From assembly GCA_019009955.1 (NCBI GenBank), contig CM032233.1, forward strand, positions 64,515,001 through 64,579,000: a DNA stretch of 64,000 bases. The letters run 5' to 3'. A program made the translations under genes and the position numbers. Shown here piece by piece: positions 42,835-54,287 of this stretch (position 1 is its first letter; each line of letters starts with the position of its first letter). Under the pieces are notes generated by a model. The model had not been told where the DNA came from. It did not search any database and saw only the letters and a program-made list of their open reading frames with translations. Origin of the DNA: Riptortus pedestris (taxonomy: Eukaryota > Arthropoda > Insecta > Hemiptera > Alydidae).

Positions 42835-43265
42835 TTGTCTGTTACCGCTCTAGCGGTAGCAATTTAAGTCTCATCATTACCTAACTCGGTATGTAAGCGT
42901 TTTAAGTAAAACTAAAGATGAAGTTTGTCAACGGCTGAAATCAGACACGAGAAAGGGATTTTGAAAATAAGAAATATCTCGGGGGAACGGGGAGTTAAAT
43001 GGGGGGGGGATTTCGAAATTTCGTAGTATCTCCGCTATTATACGTCTCATCGAAAACTTGTATTGAAAGTTGAATTTCTTGTATATGATGAAAAGATCTT
43101 AAATATTAACCGAAATGTTAGAATTTTTTATAGTTACCAACCTTCTGTAAACACCATGGGATATCTACAATGAGCTGTTTTATCATGAACAACTTTATTC
43201 GAAGCTTGAATTCTAAATATTGTTTTCATTGAACTTTTACTGTGTGAGATATGTCAAATATATTC
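42642..43265 (+). repeat. Family A copy with (TA)n(CA)n core
   Basis: Left arm 42642-42750, then (TA)n 42753-42778 changing to (CA)n 42779-42831, then right arm from gctctagcggtagcaattt. The mixed core shows the microsatellite evolving within the element. Confidence 0.85.
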
Positions 43266-43685
43266 TATTTGACGTCATCCTTCGAAAATTTTAGGTTCTA
43301 AAGTACATGATTTTTATTTGTTCAACACCATACTTTATATTTAATCGTTTTGAAAACTAAAGATTTATTAGTTAATAGCAGAAATCAGTCTTGGGGGTGA
43401 AGGAAAACCGAAAATTCATAATATTTCAGTTATTAGGAAAAATTTATAGCACCAATCTCACTGCAAATGTAATTTCCTATAAACGTTGTTCTCGATCCTG
43501 GTATCGTTCTGGTTTCCGTGTCCTGGAGAATGTTGCACATATAATGCAAAATTGCCTCTTGACAGAGGGTATTAAGATTCAGAGGCCCTAAACTCGATAG
43601 GCATTTGAAGTCATTTTTCGAAAATCGCATTATGAGTACTACCTAAATAGCTGAATGTTCTTAAAGGGAGTATGCTAAAATTATT
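43266..43685. repeat. Decayed family A pieces
   Basis: A diverged right arm in + orientation (about 43290-43490, ccatactttatatttaatcg and agcaccaatctcactgcaaa) and an inverted left-arm piece (43600-43685, tcgaaaatcgcattatgag). Confidence 0.6.
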
Positions 43686-45060
43686 CGCGATTAGAAATAC
43701 ACACAACCACCACAGTAACAGAAATTATTGACCTGTGGTCTAATTCCATACAGATATTGAAAACCAGTTTAACAAGTGTTAATTGGTTCCAGGACAGGAG
43801 ATGTTTTCTTTCTACCCCTATTTCTGGGTTTTTAGATTTCCCTTAAAACTCATATATAATTTATAATCTATTGAAATTATATTAATGTAAATAGTTTACT
43901 GACGATTTGAAGCTTATATTTAACATGTAGCGGATGCATTTTTAATGCAGAATAAACTTTAATAAAAGCTTTTAGAGTGTTCATAATTTCTTTGCTTATT
44001 GTTAGGACAAAAATGATAATAATTTCACTTGTATTCACTGCAAGGAGTTCTGAGAAACGACAACAAACAGGTTTAGTAGAAGTATCAATTTTTACAAACT
44101 ACCTTTATTTGTGACGATAAAAAAAATTAAATTATATTGATTTTAGGGCCCTGAGGTACATCATAAGTCAAAATTTTAAAGTTCTATTTCCATTAGTATC
44201 AAGATATTAAGGAGAAACTCTGGCTACGCCTCTGACGTTTCTTAGCTATTAATTATTTTATGACACTTTATGGAACTCTACCAAAAGCAAAGACTCAGCG
44301 TAAGCTGGACCAGTATGTCGAATTTCAGTTGTTCCCACACATAAATACAATCGCTACCGAATTAAAGCCAGACAGACGGACATATTCCGTCCTCTCTCAG
44401 CCGCCAGGACTCGCGCTACTCAATTATCATTCTAAAGAGAACAAATTAATATGGCAGGGTTTGTAATTAGCTTTATCCTATCTTATTCCTGATATTTATA
44501 TAGTTTTGCAACAGTGGAATTCAATGTAGCAAATTATTCTAACAAATATAATTTAGTAGTTAAAATACGGGGTGTTCTGATTATATTGTATGGTACAAAT
44601 GAATTTTTGTGTTCCCTGGGGCATTAATTTTATTTAAAGCATTAAGGCAGGAGACCATTTAATTGAATTTGTATTCATTCTCCGGTCTATGAGGGCAAAA
44701 ATATATTCTAACCCACATGCATGGGAAGTTGGACAATTCCTCTATCCATGAAGAAAATTATATTGCAATAAACTAATTCAGGGAGCAAAGAGAGGAAAGA
44801 GCATATTTGCTGCTTTGTCTATTTATTACATAATATAATATCCAATTTATGTCATCACAGCTGAAAAGACAATCCTTTTCTATTTTGGGAAAATGCTTTA
44901 AACATTTTCAAAGGGTTGACTATCAAATTGTTTTAAAAAATGTATAATCCTTGCATTTTTTAAAAATTTGTTTAATAAATATTTTATTTCATTTTCTTAA
45001 CACATACGAATTATTGTACTTGAAGAAATCCATTTTAACAGCTTCACTCAGCCACATTCA
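43686..45060. other. Unassigned AT-rich stretch
   Basis: No supported gene; a 68-codon frame at 44260-44466 has no recognised domain. Confidence 0.45.
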
Positions 45061-45093
45061 ATAGGATAACCAGCTATTGAGGTTATACTTATG

Positions 45094-45140
<47 letters not shown>

Positions 45141-45165
45141 ACACACACACTCACACTCACTCACG
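45061..45165 (+). repeat. Family A scrap with (TA)n and (CA)n
   Basis: ccagctattgaggttatact followed by (TA)n about 45097-45136 and a (CA)n/(CT) stretch. Confidence 0.65.
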
Positions 45166-46449
45166 CCTCCCCCCCTCACCTGTCGGACACTCACATGCAC
45201 ATCCTAAAACCCGTCGTTAAATACAATGGCAAATGAGTACGGTGAGAGGTTCTATTTTTCATCCAGATGAACAAATAAAAAATAAATGATATCCGTTTTG
45301 AAACAAAGGAGCAGCTTTGACTGGATTTTCACTCGATACTTGATCGATTTCCTCCCCCTCCCCTTTTCTCACCCGAGAGCACTTATTTAAAGTATTTCCC
45401 GTACACGTGTAACTTTGTATGTGTGAAAAAATATAAATTAAAAAGAAAAAAAAAACGTGTAATTTGTTTTTATCAGAGAAGGAGTAAATCCAGAGGGAGA
45501 AGTATAAAGCGAAGAGTTGGGGAGGATAAAAGGAAGGGGTAAACTTTGTCTCGCCCCTTTAACGGAATTGAAAAATTTATGCCTACGCTAGCAAGTCGAG
45601 CTGGTAAGTTTAAAGTTCGCACTTTAACGTTAAATACTGAATCAAATTCATCAATTGTTTGTTTGAAGTCGCCTTATGGTTTACAAATGCTTTTATTTTA
45701 TTTATTGAGGCAGAGGGCTGTCAATTTTCTGGGTCTCTAGATGGAGAGATCCTAGCTGTGTCAACATATTTAATCCGATTTCTGGGTAATATAAACTGAA
45801 ATATGTTCCTTAAAAACACAAAATCAGACACATTGGTTTTATATTTTTTCTTATTTAATTTTTACGATTTATTCTAAAATAAACAGTACCTTCCTAATTG
45901 TTGAGGTATCCGAATCATAATTATTAATGACTTTCGTGGATTGCTCTCCAACCTACAAAAAAATTACGTCCTTCAGATCGACTTGAAATATTCAAAAACA
46001 GGTGATTAGAAAGCCTCTGCAATGCAAGGCTACTCTGTTTTACAACTTGGGGATGCTCGATATCCGCAACTGGAGAAGGTTGGCTAAGATTGTTAGGAAT
46101 GATTCAAGGTATGCCCCAATATTAATTTCATATAATTTCTGGAGTACCTCACCAACTGAAGTAGAATCATGTGGAAAATCTCTTCAAACCTTCTGCCGCA
46201 ACCAATGTCTTCAGCAGTGATTGAGAAAGGGGCGGAGGGCTAGAAAAGAAGAATATAAAAAGAGGAAATAACTCCCATTATTATCCTTTATTTTCGATTT
46301 CGTACATTAGAACGTGAAAGGTGGATCCCTGGCCATTTATGCAAGCTGGGGAAGCTGGCTGGCATAACAAGGAAATGATTCAGGAATAAGAGGCGTTGAT
46401 AGTTTGGTATCGGTCAAACCCTCCTATTCCTCAAAAATCTCAAATTAGG
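45166..46449. other. Unassigned stretch
   Basis: Frames at 45546-45740 (64 codons) and 46002-46220 (72 codons) show no motif and no repeat partner in the window. They could be exons or relics; not called. Confidence 0.35.
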
Positions 46450-46998
46450 TACCTAGAACTCACGAGATTCAAAAAACATCTTCAAATGTTCACCGAAGAG
46501 TTGACGAAAAAATGAGGTTCGTCCCAAATTATTACATGTTTCTTATTTAATCAATATCATACTCGATATTTAACCCAAAGATTACTTCAGGTAATGGCTG
46601 AAATCGGTCTAGGAAGAGATAGAGGTTAGGGGGGCATTAACAATTCGAAATATTTCTGTTATTTTGAGTGAGATCAAAAAATGTTACATAATTAAACTCA
46701 TTACTTATTTAATGCCCTATAATGTTTTCTCAATATAATTTTTCTTTAATTTGAATATTAAGCGAGTTAATTATCAATGTTTTCAGTCTTTGAACTCCCA
46801 CTCCTACCCTTGGAATTTTTACTTGTCAGCACTTCTATCACTACTTACCTAACGTCGAACTTGAATTTCAAGTTGCGGTAACATAGGGATCTTATTAGTG
46901 GAGAAATTGAAAATCGAATTTGATGTGACAATATGGGCCAACCATTTCAACACGCGGGGAAAACCTGCTTAGTTTACGATGCATCTGCGTTTCGGACT
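46450..46998 (+). repeat. Family A copy, old, without TA core
   Basis: Diverged left arm (catcttcaaatgttcaccga, gacgaaaaaatgaggttcg) passes into a diverged right arm (atactcgatatttaaccc, aatggctgaaatcgg) without a TA run. It ends with aaacctgcttagtttacg and cggactttt. Confidence 0.75.
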
Positions 46999-47052
46999 TT
47001 TTAAAATTTTATTTGACCGTGTAATTCTTGTGTTAAAGTAAAAAAAAGTGGT

Positions 47053-48241
47053 ACTTATCGGGAGGCCACCCATTTAAAGACGATTATTAAATCATATTAC
47101 TAAAAAACCTTATTATTTAAAATAACACTTCTAGAATTTATTTCAATGACAAAATGTATGGCACAATTTAATTATAAATTAGGGTTAGCCCAAAACTGGA
47201 CGATGTCGCGAAGTAACTGCATAAAGCGGTCGTCCCCGGCCGCCGTCTGCCACATGAACTCTGCAAGGTAGCTATCCAAGTGGAGTAATAAACAATCACC
47301 AAGTGGTGATAATAAAGACCAAATGGTGTTAAACGAAACCAAGTTTTGTTAATAAACCATCACTCATTCTCTCATATGAAAAGAAACAGAATGACTAAGA
47401 TAACCTAGTCAAGTTTGAAAAGCCTAAAGCGATAGCTCAAACACCGAATAGTGATACGAGGTTTTGAACCAGTAAATATTTTATCTGTAAATAATAAGTG
47501 GCTTCTCGTTAATACTTTTGTCATTTATAAATACCAGAAGTGTTATTTTAAATAAAATAGTTATTTATTATACAAGTGACGAAAGTAGATCATTTTACAA
47601 CTCGAGTGAAACGTTTACCCACACGAGCGAAGCGAGTGTGGTAATTTCACGAGAGTTGTAAATTCTACTTTCGTCACGAGTGTAATATTAATTTTTTTCT
47701 GTAATCGTGTAATACATGATCAGATCTAACCAGAATATGAACAAAATTAGGATGTTGTGAAGATTATGGTATGTTGTTGGTAGGTTATAAGCATGGTTGT
47801 GAAAGGTTATAAGCATAGTTATAAAACAACTAGTGATGATTGTGAAGTAGTGCAGTTATAAACAAGTGCAGGTTATAAACAAGGAAGGTAATTATTATTA
47901 TATTTAAATTTTAAAATATATTGATTATTTCCACCAATAATTCATTCACATTTCAATTTATTTTGTTAAAATAAATTCTTACAATGTTAAGAAACATTTA
48001 AAAGCATTTAATTTCCAACTTCAAATTATTTTTTTAATTTATACTTATTACTAATTAAGAAGGCAATTCACTTTTTTCACTTGTGAAGAAAGTGATTACT
48101 TTCTTCACTCTATTGTAAAATGTTTCACTTTCTTCACTCATTTCAGTTTAGTAATGTTACCATTATTCAACGATTACAGAAAAAAGTGATTTTCTTTTAA
48201 TAATCTTCTTTAAATGGGTGGCTTCCCGATAATCGATAAGT
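47053..48241. mobile_element. 1.19-kb inverted-repeat element
   Basis: The left end acttatcgggaggccaccca plus tttaaagacgattattaa (47053-47090) is matched by its near-complement at 48199-48241. Internal inverted pairs are also present: a ttaaaataacacttctag pair (47116-47133 with 47534-47551) and a long hairpin at 47579-47675. No coding sequence. A lone end also occurs at 48767-48806. Superfamily unknown. Confidence 0.7.
47579..47675. repeat. Long hairpin inside the inverted-repeat element
   Basis: acgaaagtagatcattttac and ctcgagtgaaacg-type sequence pair with the complement ending at 47675, around a central gagcgaagcgag. The stem is about 40 bp with a few mismatches. Confidence 0.85.
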
Positions 48242-48618
48242 TTAAATTTTAGTACATGTACCGCCTAAGCGAGTACATACACTAAAATTATATACTTATA
48301 CGAGTACAAATAAGTGGACGTTAATAAATAATAATATGTTAAGAAATATCTTCCAATGGAATCTATATTCTTACTACTGTGCACTGACAATTTCCAACTT
48401 CCACCTAACTGCTAAGCTTTACGAAGTCAAAAATAATGACATTTCCTCCAAAATACTGGAACGCCAAAAATTACTGTTTATGAGACCTAACATTACCTTA
48501 CTTTACAAAATCTATATATCTATAACACATAATCGTGAAACATGATACTAGAATTTTAACTTCTATTCACAAATTGTGTCTTTTCGGGAGTAAAACGTTT
48601 TAATACGCTGTTCGAGTT

Positions 48619-48619
<1 letters not shown>
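48242..48619. other. Unassigned AT-rich stretch
   Basis: A 69-codon frame at 48336-48545 has no motif. The phrase aagtggacgttaataaataa recurs at about 40320. Confidence 0.4.

Positions 48620-48671
<52 letters not shown>
48620..48671. repeat. (TA)n microsatellite
   Basis: About 26 TA units, without clear family A arms. Confidence 0.95.
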
Positions 48672-48679
<8 letters not shown>

Positions 48680-48766
48680 ACAATTCTTTTTTTAAAAAAA
48701 TAAATTAAAGAACTTAATGACTGAAGAATGTATTCGTATCAAACACTAGAGCTGGAAGGTAATCTT

Positions 48767-48806
48767 CTTGGTGTAAATGGGTGGTCTCCCGATAATCGAT
48801 AAGTAC
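48767..48806. repeat. Lone end of the 1.19-kb inverted-repeat element
   Basis: taaatgggtggtctcccgat and aatcgataagt match 48211-48241. Confidence 0.7.
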
Positions 48807-48852
48807 AAAATAAAGTTTTACAATTTAACATTAAATTATTTATTCACGTCAA

Positions 48853-48988
48853 CTTTTAGCAGTTTCCATTAAGGGAAATCAGCTGTTGAGGTCGTACTCA
48901 CGACAAGTTTTGAACATTTTCCTCAAATTTCCATAGATCCTACACAGGAGATGACGAAAATATGAGGTCCGTTCAAAATTATATACTC

Positions 48989-49037
<49 letters not shown>

Positions 49038-49777
49038 GTTAAGTCTCTAGCGGTCGCAATTTTTGTTTGATCGTTACCAAACTCCATATTTAATCGTTTT
49101 ATGTAAAAAGGAAGATCAAGTTCGTTAATGGCTGAAATCGGACCAGTGTGAGGGGGGTTAGAGGGGGGATTTTGAAAATTCGAAATATCTCCGTTACTAT
49201 AAGTCGGATCGAAAATTTGTATGAAACTAGTCATATTGTAAATTAAATGATCTATAAATATTGTTCTATACATATTCTCTGTATCATAAATATTAACCGA
49301 GATATTTGGATTTTATTGTTTTCAGCCTATAAACTAAACTAACAATACTCGGTTATGTAATAAACCACATTATTCGAACCTTAAATATCAAATATTGCTT
49401 TCAAAAGACCTTTATTTTACGACATACATGCACATATGTTCTGGTGACCCCCCCCCCCCCAACTCTTAGGTTTTTGGACTACTTAAATTTGATTAATTGA
49501 GATAAACATTATTCTGAATCATTATAAATTACACTACTAGATATAGTAAATAGTTTTTAATCAAATTAATAAGTTATATTCTGTCGGGGTTTGCAGACCT
49601 GTTTGTTTACATTTCAGACGCTTTTCGCCTGGAGGGGAAGATTTCTTATTACCGTTTGTATTTATTCACTTAATATTCAAGGTGGTGTTGTGTTACCAGT
49701 ATGCAGATTTATCTATTATTAAAATTCACGCGGGAAATCTGCTTAGTTTACGCAGCCCCTGCGTGACAGACGTTTTG
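48853..49777 (+). repeat. Family A copy, long-arm subfamily, near full length
   Basis: Left arm 48853-48985, (TA)n 48991-49032, long right arm with ggtttttggactacttaaat and tttcagacgcttttcgcc segments, terminus gggaaatctgcttagtttac, cgcagcccctgcg. This is the best example of the roughly 925-bp subfamily. Confidence 0.9.
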
Positions 49778-49846
49778 CAATTAAGGCTAATTGGGACGGA
49801 TTATCTACAGGTTGCCATTCTTTCCTAGCCAGTGTGGATCTAAGGA

Positions 49847-49970
49847 TTTTAGCAGATTTCCCTTAAGGGAAATCAGCTATTGAGGTCGTACTCATGACGC
49901 GATTTTCGAAAAATTTCTTCAAATGTCCATCGATCCAACCCAGGAGATGACGAAAATGACGTCCGTTCAA

Positions 49971-50041
<71 letters not shown>

Positions 50042-50408
50042 CATAATCTGTTAACGCTCTTGCGGTTGCAATTTTTGTTTGATCGTTACCAAACCTGATA
50101 TTTAAACGTTTTTTGCAAAAAGACAGATCAAGTTCGTTAACGGCTGAAATCGGACCAGTGGGAGGGGGGGGGGTTAGAGGGGGATTTTCGAAAATTCAAA
50201 ATATCTCCGTTATTATACGTCGGATCAAAAATGTGTATAGATACAACCTTATTGCAAATTAAATTTACTATAAATATTGTTCTATACATTTATACTCTAT
50301 CTTGAATATTAACCGAGATATTTACATTTTTCTTAAATGTGGGCCGATAACTAAGGAAAGTTTCCCGCCAAAAGCTATGTTTACGCAGCCCCTGCGTGAC
50401 GGACTTTT
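49847..50408 (+). repeat. Family A copy with (TA)n core, internally deleted right arm
   Basis: A complete left arm, then (TA)n about 49976-50042. The right arm reaches attaaccgagatatttacat and then jumps to the terminus cgcagcccctgcgtgacgga. About 250 bases of the usual arm are missing. Confidence 0.87.
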
Positions 50409-50426
50409 TATTTACAAAATTCCGTC

Positions 50427-50527
50427 ACTTAAAATTCCTATTGCCCAGGCGGGAGTCGAACTCGCTACTGTAGGTTTACAATGAGAGATTGAGGTCAACG
50501 CTTTAACTTACTTGTGTAGCCTGAGCC
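50427..50527 (-). mobile_element. tRNA-derived SINE, copy 2
   Basis: On the minus strand: head ggctcaggctacacaagt, B box gagttcgactcccgcc (50464-50450), then tgggcaataggaattttaag, which parallels copy 1 (34220-34411). The tail merges with the family A terminus at 50408. Confidence 0.6.
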
Positions 50528-50954
50528 AAATACAATTTAATAGCAAGCGGAATCGAGGGAGAGGCTAAGCATGTGTTTTAAGTGGTGACATTAAATTCGG
50601 AGGAATTGGATAAGATGCTCAGCGATTGGGGGGTGAACGGCAGAGGCGGGCTGCCTCGGGCTTAATAAAGTAGGAGAGGGGAGAAGACTTGGAGGAAAGG
50701 GTGTTGAGGGTGTGCTGTCCAAACAAAGGCGGTCGGAAGTGGTTGTCGGTGGTTCTCGGGGGAAATACTAGGGGCCGTCGCTAGGCTCAATCACAATGGC
50801 CCAGTAGGCGATAGAGCTCTTTTCCATTATAGAGCGGGCAGGCTCCTGGCTCATTCTCTCCCATCTACATCCCCCTCCCCTCCGCGCTTCTTTACGCTCT
50901 CTACCAACCCCTTCCCCTCCCAAACCATCTTCAGACACCCACTGTCTCTATCGG

Positions 50955-50957
<3 letters not shown>
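50528..50957. other. GC-rich unassigned segment
   Basis: About 400 bases of markedly higher GC (for example gggggtgaacggcagaggcg, ggccgtcgctaggctcaatc), then pyrimidine-rich sequence with ccctcccctccgcgc. No gene recognised. Confidence 0.45.

Positions 50958-51003
<46 letters not shown>
50958..51003. repeat. (TA)n microsatellite
   Basis: About 22 TA units. Confidence 0.95.
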
Positions 51004-51008
<5 letters not shown>

Positions 51009-51422
51009 AACAAACAAAATAAGCTGCCCTCCTTCTGAGGGTACCTGTATGGTCAGCCCCCTAATCTGCCAATTTCTGGTAATAATTTTTTTTTTTTTAA
51101 TTTTGTTTAAATTGTATACGAAAAGTTCGAATAAATTGATTATTGCAAATTAGGGGGGTATCTCAGGTGAGAGTGCAGCTTATTACTTTTATCTTTATTT
51201 TTTATGTAAATGATGATGGATAAATTCTTCAGATCATCGTTTGTTAGCCCTTTTTCTATTAGTATCTTCACCGTTTTTTGATGGAGAACTCCTCTTTAGC
51301 CGATGTATATACATACATACACATATATATGTCTCGTAATTTTTCGTTTTCTTCACATTTATTACGGTTTAGCCCCCTTAAAGACCCTCATTCACCTGAT
51401 TCATTAATTCCGTTACAGCAAT

Positions 51423-51530
51423 TTTAGCAGATTTCCCTTGTGGGGAATCAGCTATTGAGCTCGTACTCATGACGCGAATTTAAAAAAAAAATGATGACGA
51501 AAATGAGGTCCGTTCAAGAAAAAAAAAATA
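51423..51530 (+). repeat. Family A left arm (rearranged)
   Basis: ttttagcagatttcccttgt to tgaggtccgttcaag, with the middle part lost and replaced by an A run. Confidence 0.8.
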
Positions 51531-51540
51531 TATACATAAT

Positions 51541-51565
51541 AGTGTTGTTGTTTTTTTTCGACCAG

Positions 51566-51626
<61 letters not shown>

Positions 51627-51748
51627 TGTTGTTGTTTTTTGGAGTCTTGGTCAGTGGTGGAAGAAGAGAAAATAAATATTCTCGAACTATTGGAATGAAC
51701 TAAGATTTTTTTCACCAACACTAACCAAGACTCCAAAAAACAACAACA

Positions 51749-51751
<3 letters not shown>
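51541..51751. mobile_element. Foldback element, copy 2
   Basis: Inverted ends ggtgttgttgttttttggag / ctccaaaaaacaacaacacc (51626-51645 and about 51731-51750) enclose a short form of the foldback element at 41101-41453 (attctcgaactattgg, aactaagatttttttcacca). (TA)n runs at 51569-51625 and 51751-51802 flank the palindromic part. Confidence 0.82.
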
Positions 51752-51801
<50 letters not shown>

Positions 51802-51805
<4 letters not shown>

Positions 51806-51861
51806 TAGTTTGGTAACGATGAAACCAAAATTGCGTCGACTAGAGCATTAATAGACAAATA
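51802..51861 (-). repeat. Family A right-arm scrap, inverted
   Basis: agtttggtaacgatgaaacc, aaaattgcgtcgactagagc: complement of the start of the right arm. Confidence 0.75.
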
Positions 51862-51989
51862 TGTGTGTCGAAATAGCCAATCCCCCATAATTGTAAATAT
51901 GCAAATATGTAAAAAAGTAAATAACTAACATATAAATAAAAATAAAACAACAAAAGCAAATCCCAAAGAAAAATAAAGAAACTAAGGCC

Positions 51990-52340
51990 AAATGGCCACC
52001 TTTCCTTTCGCATTCTTACCTCCTCTCCTCCTCTCTATTTCATATTCTCTTCTTTCACTCCTATCCGTCACCGAACGGGGTTTACCAGCGACCCTTAATA
52101 AACTCAGGCCAATCCCACACCACAAGAAAATCCCCTTCTTTTCCCCTCCTTAAAATAAATCTCTGATTTAGTACAAGGAGCCTCTTAGTATAACCAGGTG
52201 TTTATGTACACCAACTGTCCTTTTCTGTCTTAGTCTGTCAGTTAGTTTAGAATAGGTTAGTTAGTATTTAAGGTTAGGTTTGATTAGTAATAATTCTCCA
52301 ATTAAATAAAGCTGTGTATTAGGAAAAAAAAAAAAAAAAG
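51990..52340 (+). repeat. Poly(A)-tailed retrocopy or LINE 3' end (tentative)
   Basis: Non-repetitive sequence ending with an AATAAA signal (aattaaataaagctgtgtat) about 10-20 bases before a run of A (52324-52339). This is how reverse-transcribed 3' ends look. No coding part was recognised. Confidence 0.4.
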
Positions 52341-52342
52341 AA

Positions 52343-53280
52343 GCTGCCGAGCTATAGTTGGAGTTCTACGGTGGCTCTGCACAAATCGGCTCTGAAGATG
52401 TAGTATATTCTCTGAAACTAATCTGCCCAAAAAATTAATCACTGTGAAGGCTTCTACTGCGGTCCTCATCCTTTCCCTTTACTTTCTAGCACTAGAGCTT
52501 GTTTCAGGAGGTGCCGAGCTATGACAGTAGTTCTGCGTTGGCGCTGCATAAACCGGCCCTGAAGATGGAGCTGGTGCTCTGAAACTAATCCGCCCATAAA
52601 ATAAATCATTATGAAGGCTTTTACTACGGTCCTCATCCGTATCCTTCACTTTCCAGAACTAGAGCTTGTTTCAGGAGGTGCCGAGCTATAGATGGAGTTC
52701 TGCGTTGGCACTGCATAAACCGGTACTGAAGATGGACCTTGTGCTCTGAAAGTAATCCGCTCATAAAATATGTCATTGTGAAGGATTTCACTACGGTCCT
52801 CATCCGTATCCTTCACTTTCCAGAACTAGAGCTTGTTTCAGTAGGTGCCGCGCTATGACAGTAGTTCTGCGTTGGCACTGCATAAACCGGTACTGAAAAT
52901 GGAGTTTTTGCTCTGAAAGTAATCCGCTCATAAAGTAAATCACTGTGAAGGCTTTTACTACGGTCCCCATCCTTCACTTTCCAGCCCTAAAGCTTGTTTC
53001 AGAAGCTGCCGAGCTATGAGAGTGGATGGAGATCTACTGTGGCACTGCATAAACCGGCGTTGAAGATGGTTTTTGTGCTCTGAAAGTAATCTGCCCGAAA
53101 AATTAATCACTGTGAAGGTATCTACTGCGGCCCTCATCTGTATCCTTCACTTTCCAGCACTAGAGGCTGTATCTGAAACTGTCTATCTCGAAGGAGTTCG
53201 GCGTTGACACTGCAAAACCCGGTGCTGAAGTTGGAGCCTGAAAGTGCTTAACTCGATAAATAAATCATCACGAAGGATTA
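52343..53280 (+). repeat. 167-bp tandem repeat
   Basis: About 5.6 units; the gctgccgag/gtgccgagct landmark falls at 52343, 52511, 52678, 52845 and 53005 (spacing 168, 167, 167, 160). Each unit has a ttctgcgttggcactgcata, ctgaagatgg, gctctgaaa and ggtcctcatccgtatccttc sequence. The last unit is truncated and diverged. No coding frame. Confidence 0.95.
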
Positions 53281-53615
53281 AGGCAATCTTGTTGAAAATT
53301 TAATTTTCTACAACTATTTTTTTTTTTTAATAACTCGAATTAGTAAATCTAACTTCTACTCGTCCGATTTTCACTTAATACGCCTCAAACATTAAATATC
53401 TCATGCACTGTTTTCTTAATATAGGAGATCTAGAGAATAGCTGGTGAGATGAGATCAGTATATTACATTCCTGCATGTTTAAGCAACACTTTTCCGAGGG
53501 AACTTCTTATTTGGTTTTCTCCTGTAATTACAGTACTGAATGTTTTTTCAAATATCCATCGATCCTACTCAGGAGAAAGGAAAATGAGGTCTGTTATATA
53601 TATACGAGTATTGTT
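53281..53615. other. Unassigned, with family A left-arm scrap
   Basis: 53541-53600 has atccatcgatcctactcagg and aaaatgaggtctgtta, a family A left-arm piece. The rest shows nothing. Confidence 0.55.
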
Positions 53616-54225
53616 ACGTTTTTTACAAAATCAGTAATAAATGTTGTTTATTAGAGTTCTTTTGGATTGCAAAATTAAACACACACAAGCTTCAGAGTTT
53701 TTATCGCTGCATAATTTATTTAACAATGCACTACACACTTACTATCAATTACTACTTACAGTATGTACTGATGGCTTCACTGTTCTTGTTATTACACAGT
53801 CCAATAATTCACTCACGATCACTGAAGTTCAAAAAAACACGACACTGCACTGATCTTCGAGAAGTAAATGGCACTGCACTGTCTTAAATACAGCACTATA
53901 CTGTTCCTTACAGAGTTACGGCACAACACTGTTCTTTGCATAAAACACTTTACCGCACTGCAACTAAGTCGCACTGTTCACTAAAGCTGCACTGAACGCA
54001 CTGATGATCACTTGAAGAGAGCTGAGAACAAACTAAAACTAACTCGGGTCGAGCAGGGTCCCTTATATAGCTTGTAGGCAAACATCAAGCAGTACCCAGA
54101 AGAGACTAAACACGTTGCCTAGGACAGCCCCGCCACTAGTAGACACTTCAGGTGCCAATAGTCATTAATTTCTTTTGTACTTCTTAAATATGTAATGTTT
54201 AATTTTTCATGTAATTAATTTTCGG

Positions 54226-54231
<6 letters not shown>
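53616..54231 (-). mobile_element. Probable solo LTR
   Basis: About 616 bp with matched ends tgtt...aaca (TG...CA type), lying between an AT stretch and (TA)n. On the minus strand it has a TATA box in aagctatataagggaccc (about 54073-54056) followed by a gctctcttcaagtg region, then repeated cactg words. On the + strand are cactgcactg repeats. No internal region or second LTR was found. The TA surroundings make a target duplication impossible to confirm. Confidence 0.45.

Positions 54232-54284
<53 letters not shown>
54232..54284. repeat. (TA)n microsatellite
   Basis: About 26 TA units; the mariner is inserted at its right end. Confidence 0.95.
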
Positions 54285-54287
<3 letters not shown>

